From contig CAJNDS010002310.1 of assembly GCA_905221605.1 (NCBI GenBank), forward strand, positions 315,001 through 379,000: a stretch of 64,000 nucleotides of DNA, written 5' to 3'. This DNA comes from Symbiodinium natans. Taxonomy: Eukaryota > Sar > Dinophyceae > Suessiales > Symbiodiniaceae. Shown here piece after piece: positions 11,206-22,178 of the stretch. The notes under the pieces are model-generated. The model was not told the DNA's origin. It searched no databases and worked only from the letters and a program-made list of their open reading frames with translations. Each line of letters starts with the position of its first letter. Position 1 is the first letter of the stretch. The position numbers and the translations under genes were made by a program.

Positions 11206-12667
11206 GTGAGTGACGCTGGGCACATCTCAGCTCATTTCGAGCGCAGAACTTGAGCCTTTCAGCAGCCTCCCCGTGCGAAGTCTCCGTGCGAAGTCTGTGT
11301 GAGAAGTCTGAGTGCGAAGCGGGAAGCGCAGCGCAAGGAGGCCAAACGTGGACCAGCTCAGGATGCCTTCGACAAGAGTGCTTGTAGCTGAAAAAGACAA
11401 AGCGTGTGCCACCTCTCGAGGTTTGGGTCACACATGGAGTGTGCACCTGTGTGTCAGGTCTTGCACTGGTGAGGATTCTGGATGAGCTTCAAAGAAGCGT
11501 CTGCAAGAAAGGCGGAGCGTTCTCAAGACACGTCGACCAAGAGCTGCCGCTTGCTATTTCCACGGGTTCGCAGGCTGTCGACGTTGTTTTCAGCTCAGAC
11601 CCAATAATGACTGTAATGGTCCTCACAGATTCAGTCAGATTTGATGCTTCTGCAGCCTGCCGTACGTACAAAGCACCGTCAAGCCATTGCCCCGTGGTCC
11701 GTGGTCCTGCAGAGGTTGCTCCTCACATCGTTATAAGTTACCCAAAGGCTCAGCGCCGCTGAGAGCCCTTCTTGTCTCGCAATACACAAAACCAAGCAGA
11801 CTAAAGAGAGAGCAGAGAGCCGAGAGCTCTGCGTGCCTAGAGTGTTGCCATGGCCGCCACGAACGATGAACGCCAGGAGGAGAGCCCTCCGCGCAGCGCC
11901 AAAGGCACTTATCACACTCCCCAGTTGCCGCGTGGCACTGCAGCCGGCAGCCCGCGCAGCCCGCGCTTCGTCGGCCCCTGGAAGGAATAAGTCTCCTCTC
12001 TCTCTCTCTCTCTCTCTCGCTGCCTTCATCTCAGCTTGTTTCGTGTCAATGAGTGCACATCTCGTGCTGGTGAGGGCGAGGGAGACGAGGGACAGACAGG
12101 GACAGGGAGAGGAGAGGGACAAGGAGAGGTTTCAGCATTTGTGCATGCTTCTCGGCAAAATCACAGAAGAGCGTTCTGTAGACCGAGGCCGCAAGCCAGC
12201 GCCGGACCGCGCCGCGAGCGCCGCGAGCGTCGGGAGTGTCGGGAGCGCCGAGAGCACCGAGAGCACCCGGGACACGTTGCAGGACACGCGACACTCAGAC
12301 TCAGTGACTCAGTGGACATGCTCTGCCCAAGTATGTACTGGCATCCCGGTGCGAACATTCCGGGAGCAAACGATGCCGTTAAGTTCCAGATCCGGGGCCA
12401 GTTCCCCCGCGAAATGAAGACATGACTTTTGCGCTGCTTGTCCAATGCGTGTCCATCCCCTCAAATTTCCACAGGCTGCATTGGCTTCGCCCCGTCACTC
12501 GCGTCCTCTGCATCTTTGCACTAACTGAAAAGGACCCAGACTTGGATGTGGGCTCAATGCCCGGTGTCCCGCCGCCCCGCAGTTTCCAGGCTCCGCCGCT
12601 TGGAAGCAAAGCAGCAGAGAATGCAAAATAGACTTGAGCCCCGCGTTGAACTTCAGTGTAAATACAG
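11206..12667 (+). other. Mostly unassigned; possible exons near 12.0-12.4 kb
   Basis: Open frames around 12,130-12,420 include a Ser/Ala/Glu stretch (AASAASVGSVGSAESTES) built on a 9-nt tandem repeat, and an alternative frame ending NDAVKFQIRGQFPREMKT before a stop at about 12,425. They may belong to the gene ending at 13,105. A (CT)n run lies at 11,995-12,020. Confidence 0.3.
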
Positions 12668-13105
12668 CGAGAGGCGAGAGTTGACAATGAAGAGACCTCG
12701 AAGCTGAGGCCAGGCTCCAAAGTCAAGCCCAAGAAGATCCTGTCGCCGGAAACCCGTTTCCTGTTCCCAAGTCTTATGTCATCTTATGTCCGTTTGTTAC
12801 AATTGTTTGAAAGCTGTTAAAGCCTGCTTTGGTGGTATTCTGTGCCTTCTGTGTGTTCTGAGGCCCATCCACTACTACTTGTCCCGCTCCCGCAAACCCT
12901 TTTGGGGCCAGCGCCCTGGGCTCATCCGGGCCATGCTCCGCGCAAGGCCCTGCGAGGGGCATGCAGTTCTCTGCAGGCTAAGAATAGCTCTGCTGTTTCT
13001 AGCTCAGGTTCGGAAGACCTTGCCTTAACCCGGCCGCCTGCAACCCAGAGCCAGAGTGAGGAGTCCCATCAACAGTCCCGCGCGTCAAGAGTCCTGTCCA
13101 TTTAA
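12668..13105 (+). CDS. 3' exons of a Ser-rich protein
   Basis: The terminal exon is well defined. After a TTCTCTGCAG acceptor at 12,976, 43 codons run from 12,977 to the TAA at 13,103-13,105 and encode a Ser/Gln-rich tail (AKNSSAVSSSGSEDLALTRP ... ESHQQSRASRVLSI). An upstream exon from 12,668 to about 12,770 reads REARVDNEETSKLRPGSKVK and follows an AATACAG acceptor. The connection between them was not resolved. No domain is recognised; the sequence suggests a disordered, possibly phosphorylated C-terminus. Confidence 0.5.
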
Positions 13106-13359
13106 ACGTGGCACCGCTCGGCTTTAGTAAGGGGATTCAAGCTGTCTTGAAGAGGGAGACGCTTGGCTTGGCGAGTAAGGCCGCGGATCTACGTGGACCA
13201 GCCGGCCCCTCAGCGAACTCTCAAGTGCACTCAGTCGGCGCTGCTGCGCCAGTGAGGATCGTGCTGTGACAGCTGACTTCGTCGGCTTCTCTTGCTAATC
13301 TTTTTCGCCTGGCATGCTAAGCAGGAGGGTGGCTTCAACGGTTGAGCACATCAACCCAA

Positions 13360-13790
13360 AGCAGCGCTCTCTCTCTCTCTCTTTCTCTTTCTCTCTCCCT
13401 CTCTTTCTCTCCCTCTTTCTCTTTCCTCTCTCTCTCTATCTTTCTTTCCTCTTTGCTCTTTCTCTTTCTCTCTGCCCAGAATCTTTCGCAAAAAGTCGCT
13501 CGCACACGCACACGCACACGCACACGCACGCCCACACGCACACGCACGCCCACACGCCCACACGCCCACACGCCCACACGCCCACACGCCCATACGCCCA
13601 CACGCCCACACGCCCACACGCCCACACGCACACACGCCCACACGCCCACACGCCCACACGCCCACACGCACACACGCCCACACACCCACACCCACGCACA
13701 CACCCACACCCACACACACACCCACACCCACACACCCACACACCCACACACCCACACACACACCCACACCCACACACCCACACACCCACA

Positions 13791-13832
<42 letters not shown>

Positions 13833-13870
13833 TACACACTTACACACACACACACACACTTTTACACACT
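13360..13870 (+). repeat. CT-rich then CACACGCC / CACACCCA microsatellites
   Basis: A (CT)/(CTTT) tract at 13,365-13,480 is followed by an 8-nt CACACGCC repeat (about 13,500-13,680), then CACACCCA variants and a (CA)n run to 13,830. Long Thr/His/Pro or Val/Cys/Gly open frames across it are shadows of the repeat. Confidence 0.95.
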
Positions 13871-14358
13871 TCTCTGCGAGAGTCCGAGAGCACAGAGGTG
13901 TGAACATCTGTGCCTTCGAGACTCGACCGACACATCGCCTCCCCCGAGTGCCCCACAGACTCGATGAAAAAGAAGAGTCCGAGACCACAAAGCATGAGAA
14001 ACAGAAAGAGCACAGAGAGCACAGATTGCGCAGGTTGAGAGCTTGCGTGAGAGAACTCAGAGTATTGAAAGGAGGAGAGGCTGAGAAGAGAACAGAAGAG
14101 AATGAATTCATTGAATTCATTGTCACTCCACGGGTAACTTTTCAGCTGCGGATGCCAAGGAAGTCGGTCTTTCGGGAGATCGCGTCCGTGACCCAGCTCC
14201 GGCGCCGGCGGCCGAGTGCAAAAAGAGATCCTCCCTCTTCCTTTGCAACATTGCAAACGACAGCTTCGCAAGATTTCGCAAGTGGTTTCTCTCCCTCGCA
14301 AGTGAAAGTGGCTACTTGTTTTCTGTTTTCTGCCGCTTGGCTTTCCGGTTTGTTCTAG

Positions 14359-14439
14359 GCGGGGACCACTGCATGATCACCTTGAACGTGCTGCGGTGCT
14401 TGAGCCCATGGGTCGACTACCTGGAGCCCCGGCAGAAAG
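14359..14439 (+). CDS. Candidate exon, possibly 5' part of the LRAT-like gene
   Basis: After a TTTGTTCTAG acceptor an open frame reads GDHCMITLNVLRCLSPWVDY and ends at a possible GC donor (CAGAAAG|GCAGAA). The composition is clearly protein-like. A GDH motif begins many LRAT-type domains, but the rest does not match well, so assignment to the gene downstream is tentative. Confidence 0.35.
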
Positions 14440-14777
14440 GCAGAAAGTAACACGATGTAACACGCATTCACCGTGGCTATAGGCGGGTATTGCATCCACG
14501 AGCATCATCGTGCGCAGCTTCTTCTGCGCCATAACGAACTGAGACTGAGGTGAGCCTCATGGGTTCTTTGGAGCTCTTCCACCTCTATCACCACTTCGTG
14601 GCTTGGCCGATCTCCCACAGAAGCCAAAGCATGCCCTACAGGGGCCCTACAAGGCTATTCAGGCGATTCGCATTCTCTTCGAAGCGGCGCGACCGTGCAC
14701 AAGATAGCTAAATCATCAAGCAGCCTGGTGAGAGCACTCAGAGCACACATGCCCCTTCACAAGCTTTTTCCGTTCAG

Positions 14778-16310
14778 CTCAAGGGGGACAAATCGAACAA
14801 ATTCTCCCAGCAGGTTATCCTCGATGACGCCCGGCTCCCAAGAAGCGGCGCCATACAACACCGTGCCAATCCGTGCCATGTGCACTGTCCATACTGTAGC
14901 ACTGTCCTCTCGTTGTGGGACGAGTTTTATGTTGCACATGTCACATGCTCGAGAGTGATTCTCCCCTGGGACCTGAAGATTTCAACATCAACAAAGTTCC
15001 CTGCCGTGGGGCGGAGGTGGACCACGTCGACGACTTCGGTGTTCCAAGAACAGCTCAGGCGCGTGGTGTGTGCCGTGTGTGCCGTGTGTGCCGTGTCTTC
15101 ATCTGTTGGCTGATAGCGAGAGAGAGCCCGAGGATGACATCGTCAACATCATGGAGTACTCGAACACGGTGGAAGGCACAGGGCTTTCTTTTCTGAGGGA
15201 GTGTGTCGGAGTGGCCAAAGAGCGGGGGGGGGGGGGGTGGAAGAGAAAGTTTCAAAAACGATTCTTTCCGTGAGAAGGTTGGGTCTGGGCTTCTCATGTG
15301 CTGAGTACTCGCGCTCTCGGGGATTGCTGCATGCTCTCACGCGCTTGTGCTGGCACGTTGCGGGGTCTTGGGGTGCTTATGGGTGCTTCACTAGGCTTCG
15401 TCGAAGAAGTGCGCTCAGATCCAAGCATCTTTGTTGCCACTTGCATCTCGTGGCGTCGGTGCAACTTCGTACCAACGGAAAGGACGGCATGAACAATGTG
15501 GATTCAAAGCTAAGGTGTCAAGACTTTTGGGGCATGGTGCTCACTGCCAAAAGTCTTCGTCGAAACCATCCTCAACAAGGCATCGCAAGCATCAGGCGTC
15601 AACAATCGAAGCGTCATGCACAGAGCAGACACTCTTGCAGATCGTCATTATGGAGGTAGTGTCGTCACTACGATAGTGGGCCGAAGTCTCTGCTGAAAGT
15701 TCTTGCAAGGCCCACTGTCACCGAGTTCCGTTGGCGGACTATGGGGACATGCCGCACATCTTCCGCATGGAGGAGACATTTACCTACCTTTCACCCAGGG
15801 CTCCGGACTGTCTGGGAGACGCACCATAAACGACACTCCAGTTGTGGCACAAAAGTTCGTGACGTCTCTCTCCTTTTCTCCAGAGTGCGGACTCTTGCTT
15901 TGAGACTCCTCCACTCAAAAGGAGAAGCTGACGCAGGAGCCTTTGCCCTCAGCATCAGTTACCTACCTGACAGCTTTTTGCAGCAGTGCATTGAGACAGG
16001 TGTTGCTTTTTGCTTGAATAGCAGAGGCAGCGCGAGCGCATCGTCCGCGACGCCGTGAACTTGATTGTCGGGCCCCCACCAATTTTGGACAACAGCGCGG
16101 TTGGATTGTATGGTAACTCCACGTTGTCGTTTCACGTTGTCGTTTGGGGGCAGAGGATAACCAGATCAACTACAACATTTTGTGGGCCAACTGCGAGCAC
16201 ACCACAAACTTGGCCAGCAGCTCAGAGCGGCAGAGGGCCTCGGCGCACTTCCTGTGCACTTCAGTGACAGCATTGACTCTTTGCGTTTCACAAAGCAGGT
16301 GTCAGGAAAG
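14778..16310 (+). CDS. LRAT-like (NlpC/P60-superfamily) protein
   Basis: Phase-consistent exons are 14,778-14,862; 14,979-15,038; 15,125-15,175 (GC donor); 15,395 to about 15,450; 15,710-15,799 (GC donor); 16,025-16,112; 16,154-16,229 (GC donor); and 16,265 onward. The key evidence is the junction at 16,112/16,154, which yields AVGLYEDNQINYNILWANCE followed by HTTN. LRAT and HRASLS proteins carry NCEHF after a YNLL-type strand, where the Cys is the catalytic thiol. The preceding helix (RERIVRDAVNLIVG) also fits. An upstream VDHVDDF could hold the catalytic His, but this is inference. Phe after NCEH is replaced by Thr. Family members are acyltransferases or thiol hydrolases acting on lipids. 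Exons between 15,450 and 15,710 and the C-terminus are unresolved. Confidence 0.55.
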
Positions 16311-16559
16311 CAACAGTACACTTCTCCTGAAGTACACTTCTGCATCTGGCCGTGGCCCTACAACCAACATGTTCCAGTGGCCATTCAAGAGTTAACAAGA
16401 ACTTGCAGCCCAAAACGGCATGATGGCTGCTGTGGCTGGTTGCGAAAACTTCCAAGACCGTAAGAGCCGATGAGAGCATATTTTGCAACATGACCATCAA
16501 GCGGTGACAGTTCCACAAAGAAAGACAAGGTAGAAAAGGCAGCGAGAGAGGAAGGTGAA

Positions 16560-17312
16560 GCGGCCCCCGGCCCCTCCCCCCCGCCGCCCCCGCCCCAACC
16601 CGGCCCAATTCTCCTGGAAAGAGACTCGTTAAGGAGCATTGTGCGCTATGCCCTGACAGTCTTGGGTTTGGCAACCCTGCACGCTGGGACCCTTACTTTC
16701 CTGACACGGCTTTGCTAGACGTTGCATGCGCTGCTGTGAGGTAGTGACGATGAAATGCTACAGCAGATACTGCCTGCACTATCCTTTCTGGGTGGGGGAG
16801 GGGGCGGGTCTTGCCTTGTGGATTGGCACAACCAAGTTCGACCATTGAGTCTTTCTTTTCTGCCAGGCGTTGGCTGCTTATTACTCTTGCACCGTCCCGG
16901 CCTCAGAACGTCTGAAAGTCTGAAACCGAGGTTTGAGACAAGTCGAAGTTTCACCCAAGGCTTTGCCAGTCTTGGCCCAGATTCTCGTCCAATTTGGGCG
17001 CATGGCGTGTCTTGGGCCAATCAGAAATGCAACCTCCTACACATGCTCCGACACATTCTCCAGCATGTCTTGGTCTATCATGGCGTTGGCGGCAGTAGCT
17101 GCGCGACGCTGTTTGGCTCCTCGAAAGGCACACGGTGGCCACGTCCTGGCGCAAGAGCCTGATTTCTAGGAGTGATGTCTACCACTTGCTGGTGAAGGAC
17201 ATGGGATCATGTGGGGTGGGGCCCGGGTGCGGTGTGGGGGGGTGCGGTGTGTGGGGGGGGGGGTGGGGGGTGGGGGGGGGGGGGTGGGGGGGGTCGAGAG
17301 ATCGCCGGCCAG
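16560..17312 (+). other. G-rich spacer; no firm exon
   Basis: A C-rich patch lies at 16,560-16,615 and a long G-rich run (GGTGGGGGG-type) at 17,215-17,295. Open frames near 16,930-17,170 exist but no splice-bounded exon is convincing. Confidence 0.45.
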
Positions 17313-17385
17313 GAGCTGTGCCGTGCCATCTTCAACGGAGCGCTCGCAGTGGGGTTTCTGGTGCTTGGCTCTCAGCAAGTGCCCT
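17313..17385 (+). CDS. Candidate exon encoding a hydrophobic segment
   Basis: After an AG at 17,311-17,312 the frame reads ELCRAIFNGALAVGFLVLGS, a plausible membrane helix. LRAT-type proteins often end in a hydrophobic segment, so this may be the last part of the gene at 14.8-16.3 kb. The donor or stop is not certain. Confidence 0.3.
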
Positions 17386-18570
17386 CTCTCAGCAGGCTCT
17401 TAAAAGAACATATCATAAATATATGAGATTGAGTTTGAAGACTGTTGAGATCGTGATCGATTCTTGTATGTTGCCCTCGCACTGTTTGCTTTGCAGGTGG
17501 GCTCCGGAGATGCTAAAGCTTGCAGATGGCAGGCAGGCGCCTTTTTGTTGTTAAAGCCGCGAGATAACAAGCAAAACGTCAACAGCTAGAATCATAGTAA
17601 CCATCGAGAATAGCCGATCTCTAAAGGTATCCGGTTCGGATCTCCGTCGCCATTGTCTTTGCGTACCTTGTCCGGCCCCGAGAAGACGCGACCTGCTTCA
17701 GGGGGTGACCGGGTAGAGGGCTGAGCTTTGAGACTCACTCAACTCGCTCAGGCCAGCGATGCTGCTTTCGCGTTGCTCGCCCAGGCATCGGCCGCAACTT
17801 TACCTCTTGTTCTTTTTTTTTATCCCGAAGACGCAACTTCTCACCCTCTGCACGTGGGTTCTCGTTTACCGCGGAAGGCGCGGCAAGGAAGAGACGGGAG
17901 GGGTGGAGCGGGCAGAGGTCAATGAAGGAGAGAGGAGAGGTCGCGGGCAGGTTGATGAGTTTGACGGGGAGGGTGTACGGGACTGCGAAGTTGACCGGGG
18001 GGGGCGGGGGGTGCGCGAGAGAGGCGTGTTGGGAGGGGAGCACGATACATCGAGTTGCCGGAGGGAGGGCACGGAGGGGACATCAATTCCCCGCCCCTCT
18101 TTCACCCTCCCCTCCCTCCCCTTCCCCCTTCCCTCCCTCTTGCTGACGGAGAGGGACGGAGAGGGATACAGGTTTGGGGATTCTTTGGGATTGGGAGGGG
18201 CCGGCAGGTGCCCTCTTCTCTCTTTCCAAAGTGCTCTCTCCATAGGCCATTTGGACTGAGGGTGTGCACATATCAAGGAGAGAGAGGCCTGTGCCTTTCT
18301 CTGTCTCTCAGCTCAGAAGTGTAGGGAACCTCTGAACAGTTAAACAGCTGAGTGCGCTGAGCAAGAGCTCACTACCCTCTGTTAACCGGATGTCGCGCCC
18401 TTAAGACTACGCCTCAGGGTTGTCCCATGCGCGCCCGTATGTGGCATCATTGTTCGCGGTTGGGTTTTCGGGTTCCCGACTTGATTGAGCTTGCTGTTTC
18501 TGATCTTTCGCACAGAAGATGTGCCCCTGCGAGAATGCTGCCACGCGAGGTTGCGACGCGGATTCTAGTC
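17386..18570. other. No supported gene
   Basis: Purine-rich (17,880-18,100) and pyrimidine-rich (18,095-18,140) patches dominate. Both strands have long frames through them that reflect composition only. Confidence 0.45.
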
Positions 18571-18575
18571 CAAAC

Positions 18576-18600
18576 CCGTGGCCATTTTTGGCTGATCGGC
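18576..18600 (+). other. Possible relict of a dinoflagellate spliced leader
   Basis: CCGTGGCCATTTTTGGCT matches the start of the dinoflagellate trans-spliced leader core (CCGTAGCCATTTTGGCT) with one substitution and one extra T; the last bases (CAAG) are not kept. Relict leaders mark genes that were reverse-transcribed back into the genome. No clear coding exon follows here, so chance similarity is possible. Confidence 0.3.
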
Positions 18601-18663
18601 GGCAGCGATCACACGCGCAGCCAGCATGTTTTGCTTTGAGCTCGTGCTTTGAGCTCGTGCCCT

Positions 18664-19753
18664 GACCCTCTCCCTTTCTCCCTTTCTCCCTTTCTCCCTT
18701 TCTCCCTTTCTCCCTTTCTCCCTTTCTCCCTTTCTCCCTTTCTCCCTTTCTCCCTTTCTCCCTTTCTCCCTTTCTCCCTTTCTCCCTTTCTCCCTTTCTC
18801 CCCTCCCTTTCTCCCTTTCTCCCTTTCTCCCTTTCTCCCTTTCTCCCTTTCTCCCTTTCTCCCTTTCTCCCTTTCTCCCTTTCTCCCTTTCTCCCTTTCT
18901 CCCTTTCTCCCTTTCTCCCTTTTCTCCCTTTCTCCCTTTCTCCCTTTCTCCCTTTCTCCCTTTCTCCCTTTCTCCCTTTCTCCCTTTCTCCCTTTCTCCC
19001 TTTCTCCCTTTCTCCCTTTCTCCCTTTCTCCCTTTCTCCCTTTCTCCCTTTCTCCCTTTCTCCCTTTCTCCCTTTCTCCCTTTCTCCCTCTCTCCCTTTC
19101 TCCCTTTCTCCCTTTCTCCCTTTCTCCCTTTCTCCCTTTCTCCCTTCTCTCCTTCTTTCTCCCTTCTTGTCCCTCCTTTCTTTCCCTCTCCTTTCTCCCT
19201 TTCTCCCTTCTCCCTTTCTCCCTTTCTCCCTTTCTCCCTTTCCTCTTTCTCTCTCTTTTCTCATCTTTCTCTCAGTTCTCTCCCTCTTTCCTTCCGATCT
19301 TTTCTCTCATCTTTCTTCTCAATCTTTCTCAGTCTTCCGCTTCTTTCTCAGCTCTTTCTCTCTCTTTCTCGTCTCTTTCTCTCTTTCCCCCCCTTCCGAC
19401 TCTCTTTATCCTCTCTTTCTCTCTTTCTCTCTTCTCTCTTTCTCTCTTTCTCTCTTTCTCTCTTTCTCTCTTTCTCTCTTTCTCTCTTTCTCTCTTTCTC
19501 TCTTTCTCTCTTTCTCTCCTTCTCTCTTTCTCTCTTTCTCTCTTTCTCTCTTTCTCTCTTTCTCTCTTTCTCTCTTTCTCTTTCTCTCTTTCTCTCTTTC
19601 TCTCTCTCTCTCTCTCCCTCTCGTTCTCCCTCTCCCTCTCTCTCCCTCTCCCTCTCCCTCTCCCTCTGCCTCTGCCTCTCCCTCTCCCTCTCCCTCTCCC
19701 TCTCCCTCTCCCTCTACCTCTCCCTCTCCCTCTCCCTCTCCCTCTCCCTCTCC

Positions 19754-19805
<52 letters not shown>
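18664..19805 (+). repeat. 1.1-kb polypyrimidine tract made of 8-mers
   Basis: Four blocks follow without interruption: TCTCCCTT 8-mers (about 18,665-19,250, with a few indels), a mixed CT block, TCTCTCTT 8-mers (about 19,420-19,610), CCCTCT 6-mers (19,620-19,757), and (CT)n to 19,803. Nearly every base is C or T. The 469-codon Ser/Leu/Phe/Pro frame through it is an artefact. Confidence 0.97.
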
Positions 19806-19809
<4 letters not shown>

Positions 19810-20640
19810 GCTATGCAGGTGGGAGGAAGAACAGCTCCTCAAAGAAGAGGCTGCAGACTGAGATTTCTAGAGTGTGTTCTTGAGTTGAGGATGCACAACA
19901 GCCGCAGGCCAAGAGTAAGAGCAAGAGCAAAGCCGACTGAGTGCGTCTGCCGTGCGTCTGCAGTGCGTCTGCAGCGCGTCAGTGCGTTTGCATGCCTTTG
20001 GTTCCTGTTTCTTCGCGGCTCCAAGAGCTGCGAACTCCGGACAACCCACAACCCCTGACGTCTTCGAACAGGCCTCCGTTTTCCATTGTACAGATTGAGA
20101 CTGGGCGCCTGCGGTATTATGCGGGGACATGGCATAGAGCGAGATGGCTTGGTCGCGGAGAGCGCAACCGCCATGAATGAAGAGAAGCGTGTTGCCGAGC
20201 AGTGACGAAATCATCTTGGACGTGCACAGCATTGTGTTTTTTGTCTCCTGGTCGGGGCAACAGCGGCAACAAATGGCAACAAGACCGCTTCTTGTTGCTA
20301 ATCATTTAATTCTTCTGCTCTGTGTAGTCTCACCGCTCTGTACCGCAGCTGCCATTGCTGGCAGCCCAGCCGAAAAGCAGACAAGGGTCTTGCAGTTTTG
20401 CAGAGCTCGGAAAAAGGCTTTCCAAAATCTTCTGAAGACAAAACTGCTTGGATCTTCTCTCTGCGTTGGCTCGAATCGGCTGTGAGGGAAATTTTCAGAG
20501 AGGGGGACTTCGGGGGAGGCTCCAGTCCTTAAGGGACGAGACGAGGCGCGCCTCTTTGAAGCAAGTAGGGTGACGGAAGGTGCAGAACACGCATCACACA
20601 TCCTGTCCGGCTTCTCGCAGCATGTCAAAATATTTCAGCT
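19806..20640. other. No supported gene
   Basis: Several mid-length frames on both strands, none with a domain or clean splice-bounded exon. A 10-nt CTGC(A)GTGCGT unit is repeated three times near 19,945-19,985. Confidence 0.45.
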
Positions 20641-21330
20641 GAGGTGAGGGCCATAGGCGATGTCCAGGCCACATCGCATCGCAAAGCACAGCCAGCCGAA
20701 AGCGTGAAAGCGTCGCAAGGACGGAGAGCACATGACAGAGCTGGGCCAAAAGCCAAAGCCTCAGATCCAGAGCCGCAGCGAAAAATGGGAATCCTGGATA
20801 TCCTGGCGGAGTGCTGGAGTTTCATGGTGGGAACTCAACATGTGCGGCTCTCCGAGTGGCCGGGTTTCGGCTACTTTTGTCTTCGGTCTCGGTAGCAACG
20901 ACATCCATTTCGAGTTTCTGTCCCTGTCTGAGAACTTCTGTCTCTCAAGCATTCTCCAGCTCGTTGCAGCGGCCTCGGAGCTAGGACAGCTAGGAGCCTT
21001 GCAGTTCTTCTGTTGAGGACTCGAGTTTCGCCATGCAAAGACCCCTCCAAAACGATTTCGGCGTGGGCGACAAGGAGATCTCCAGGGAAGGTTCGGGAGC
21101 TCCCTCAACGCCACAGGACACGGGGCAAAGCTTCTTTGTGCGACAAGTCTACGAGTCTACTGCTGACAGCATTTGTACATGTCTATCAAACATGTCTTTG
21201 TCATAATTGGCGCGGTCTTTCTAATTCCCCGGCACGAGCGAGTGGAGACTCCGAGCGCGGACCGTCCAAGAAGAAACGAAAGCGTATCACGGCCGCAAAC
21301 GCGTTCCTGCAGTGGAGCCGGTCTTCTTCA
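20640..21330 (+). CDS. Candidate exons of an unknown plus-strand gene
   Basis: Three stretches look coding. A basic segment (AGPKAKASDPEPQRKMGILD) lies near 20,730-20,815. A 57-codon ATG frame runs from 21,033 to a TAA at 21,204-21,206 and contains QRPLQNDFGVGDKEISREGS. Near 21,240-21,330 a frame reads ASGDSERGPSKKKRKRITAA, which has a nuclear-localisation-like KKKRKR. Their order suggests one gene, but junctions are not resolved. Confidence 0.35.
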
Positions 21331-21670
21331 GCTTTTTTCTCGTTGCGACTAGGTGGTAGGTCTGAGCCGGGGTCGCTCGCTGCCAGCTCATTGTGCAAGC
21401 AAAAACCAGGGCTGCGTTGACCGATGTGGGACTTGGCGCGTGCAATCGCCAGGTGATGTTTTCGAACCATCCCCCGGAATCAATGGGTTGAAGAAATGGA
21501 CGTCACAAAGCCTCTGGACTCGATTCCTCCGCCAAGCTGACCGTCATGTCAACAAAAGGGACTTTGCAGCTGAGGGCTGCGAAGTTCAAGAACCGCAACC
21601 TTCTGTGGCCAAGCCATCAAACCCGGGCTGTAGGGTTTTGGCGGCCGGTCGTCCTCCCTTAGCCTCTTAC

Positions 21671-21776
21671 TCCGAAGCTGAGGCGATCTCGTCGAATCCT
21701 TGGCAAATCTCTGGGACCTCGACCACAATTCGACCCGGCCCGCGAAAGTTTGTTCGGGAGCCGATCCATTCCAACG
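21671..21776 (-). CDS. Minus-strand exon, unknown gene
   Basis: On the minus strand an AACAAG acceptor and a GTAAGAGG donor bound 106 nt that read LEWIGSRTNFRGPGRIVVEV and PEICQGFDEIASAS. Both splice sites are good and the composition is strongly coding. Overlapping plus-strand frames are weaker. No family is recognised. Confidence 0.45.
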
Positions 21777-22102
21777 CTTGTTGAGATGCAAGCCCTGGTA
21801 GAGGCTGCTTGTAGAGCTTCATGAAAACAGAAGTGCTGTGTAGGCCTAGATGCTATTGCAGCAGTGCGCTGTTTTGGAGTTACAAGGGCATTTAGAGCCT
21901 GCTCGCGCTGGGCTTTTTGGGGCTGCGGACCGGGGAGTCGGTGAGGCTCTCAAATTTCAATTAGTTTGTTCAGCATGTCTCCTTTGCAACAGCCGGGGGT
22001 TGTACTTGCGTTGTACACTAGAAAAGGTTATCAAGCGCACAGCTGGCGCTCAGCATGAGGAAACCTTGATCGAAGAGCCTCTTGTAGTCGGGCAGTTCGG
22101 AG

Positions 22103-22178
22103 GTGCATCAACGATCCCACGGCAGCTGCTTTTCCCGCAATGTCTTCGTACATGTTTCGCAAGCGTTGGTATGAGCTT
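22103..22178 (+). CDS. Plus-strand exon, unknown gene
   Basis: Bounded by CGGAG|G and a GTACGT donor, the 76-nt exon reads CINDPTAAAFPAMSSYMFRK then RWYEL. Composition and splice sites support a real exon. Neighbouring exons were not assigned. Confidence 0.4.

Noticed and set aside
14757-14939. Minus-strand 60-codon frame
   Set aside because: Opposite strand of the better supported LRAT-gene exon at 14,778-14,862.
18649-20058. 469-codon plus-strand open frame
   Set aside because: It is the translation of the polypyrimidine 8-mer tract; residues are almost only S, L, F and P.
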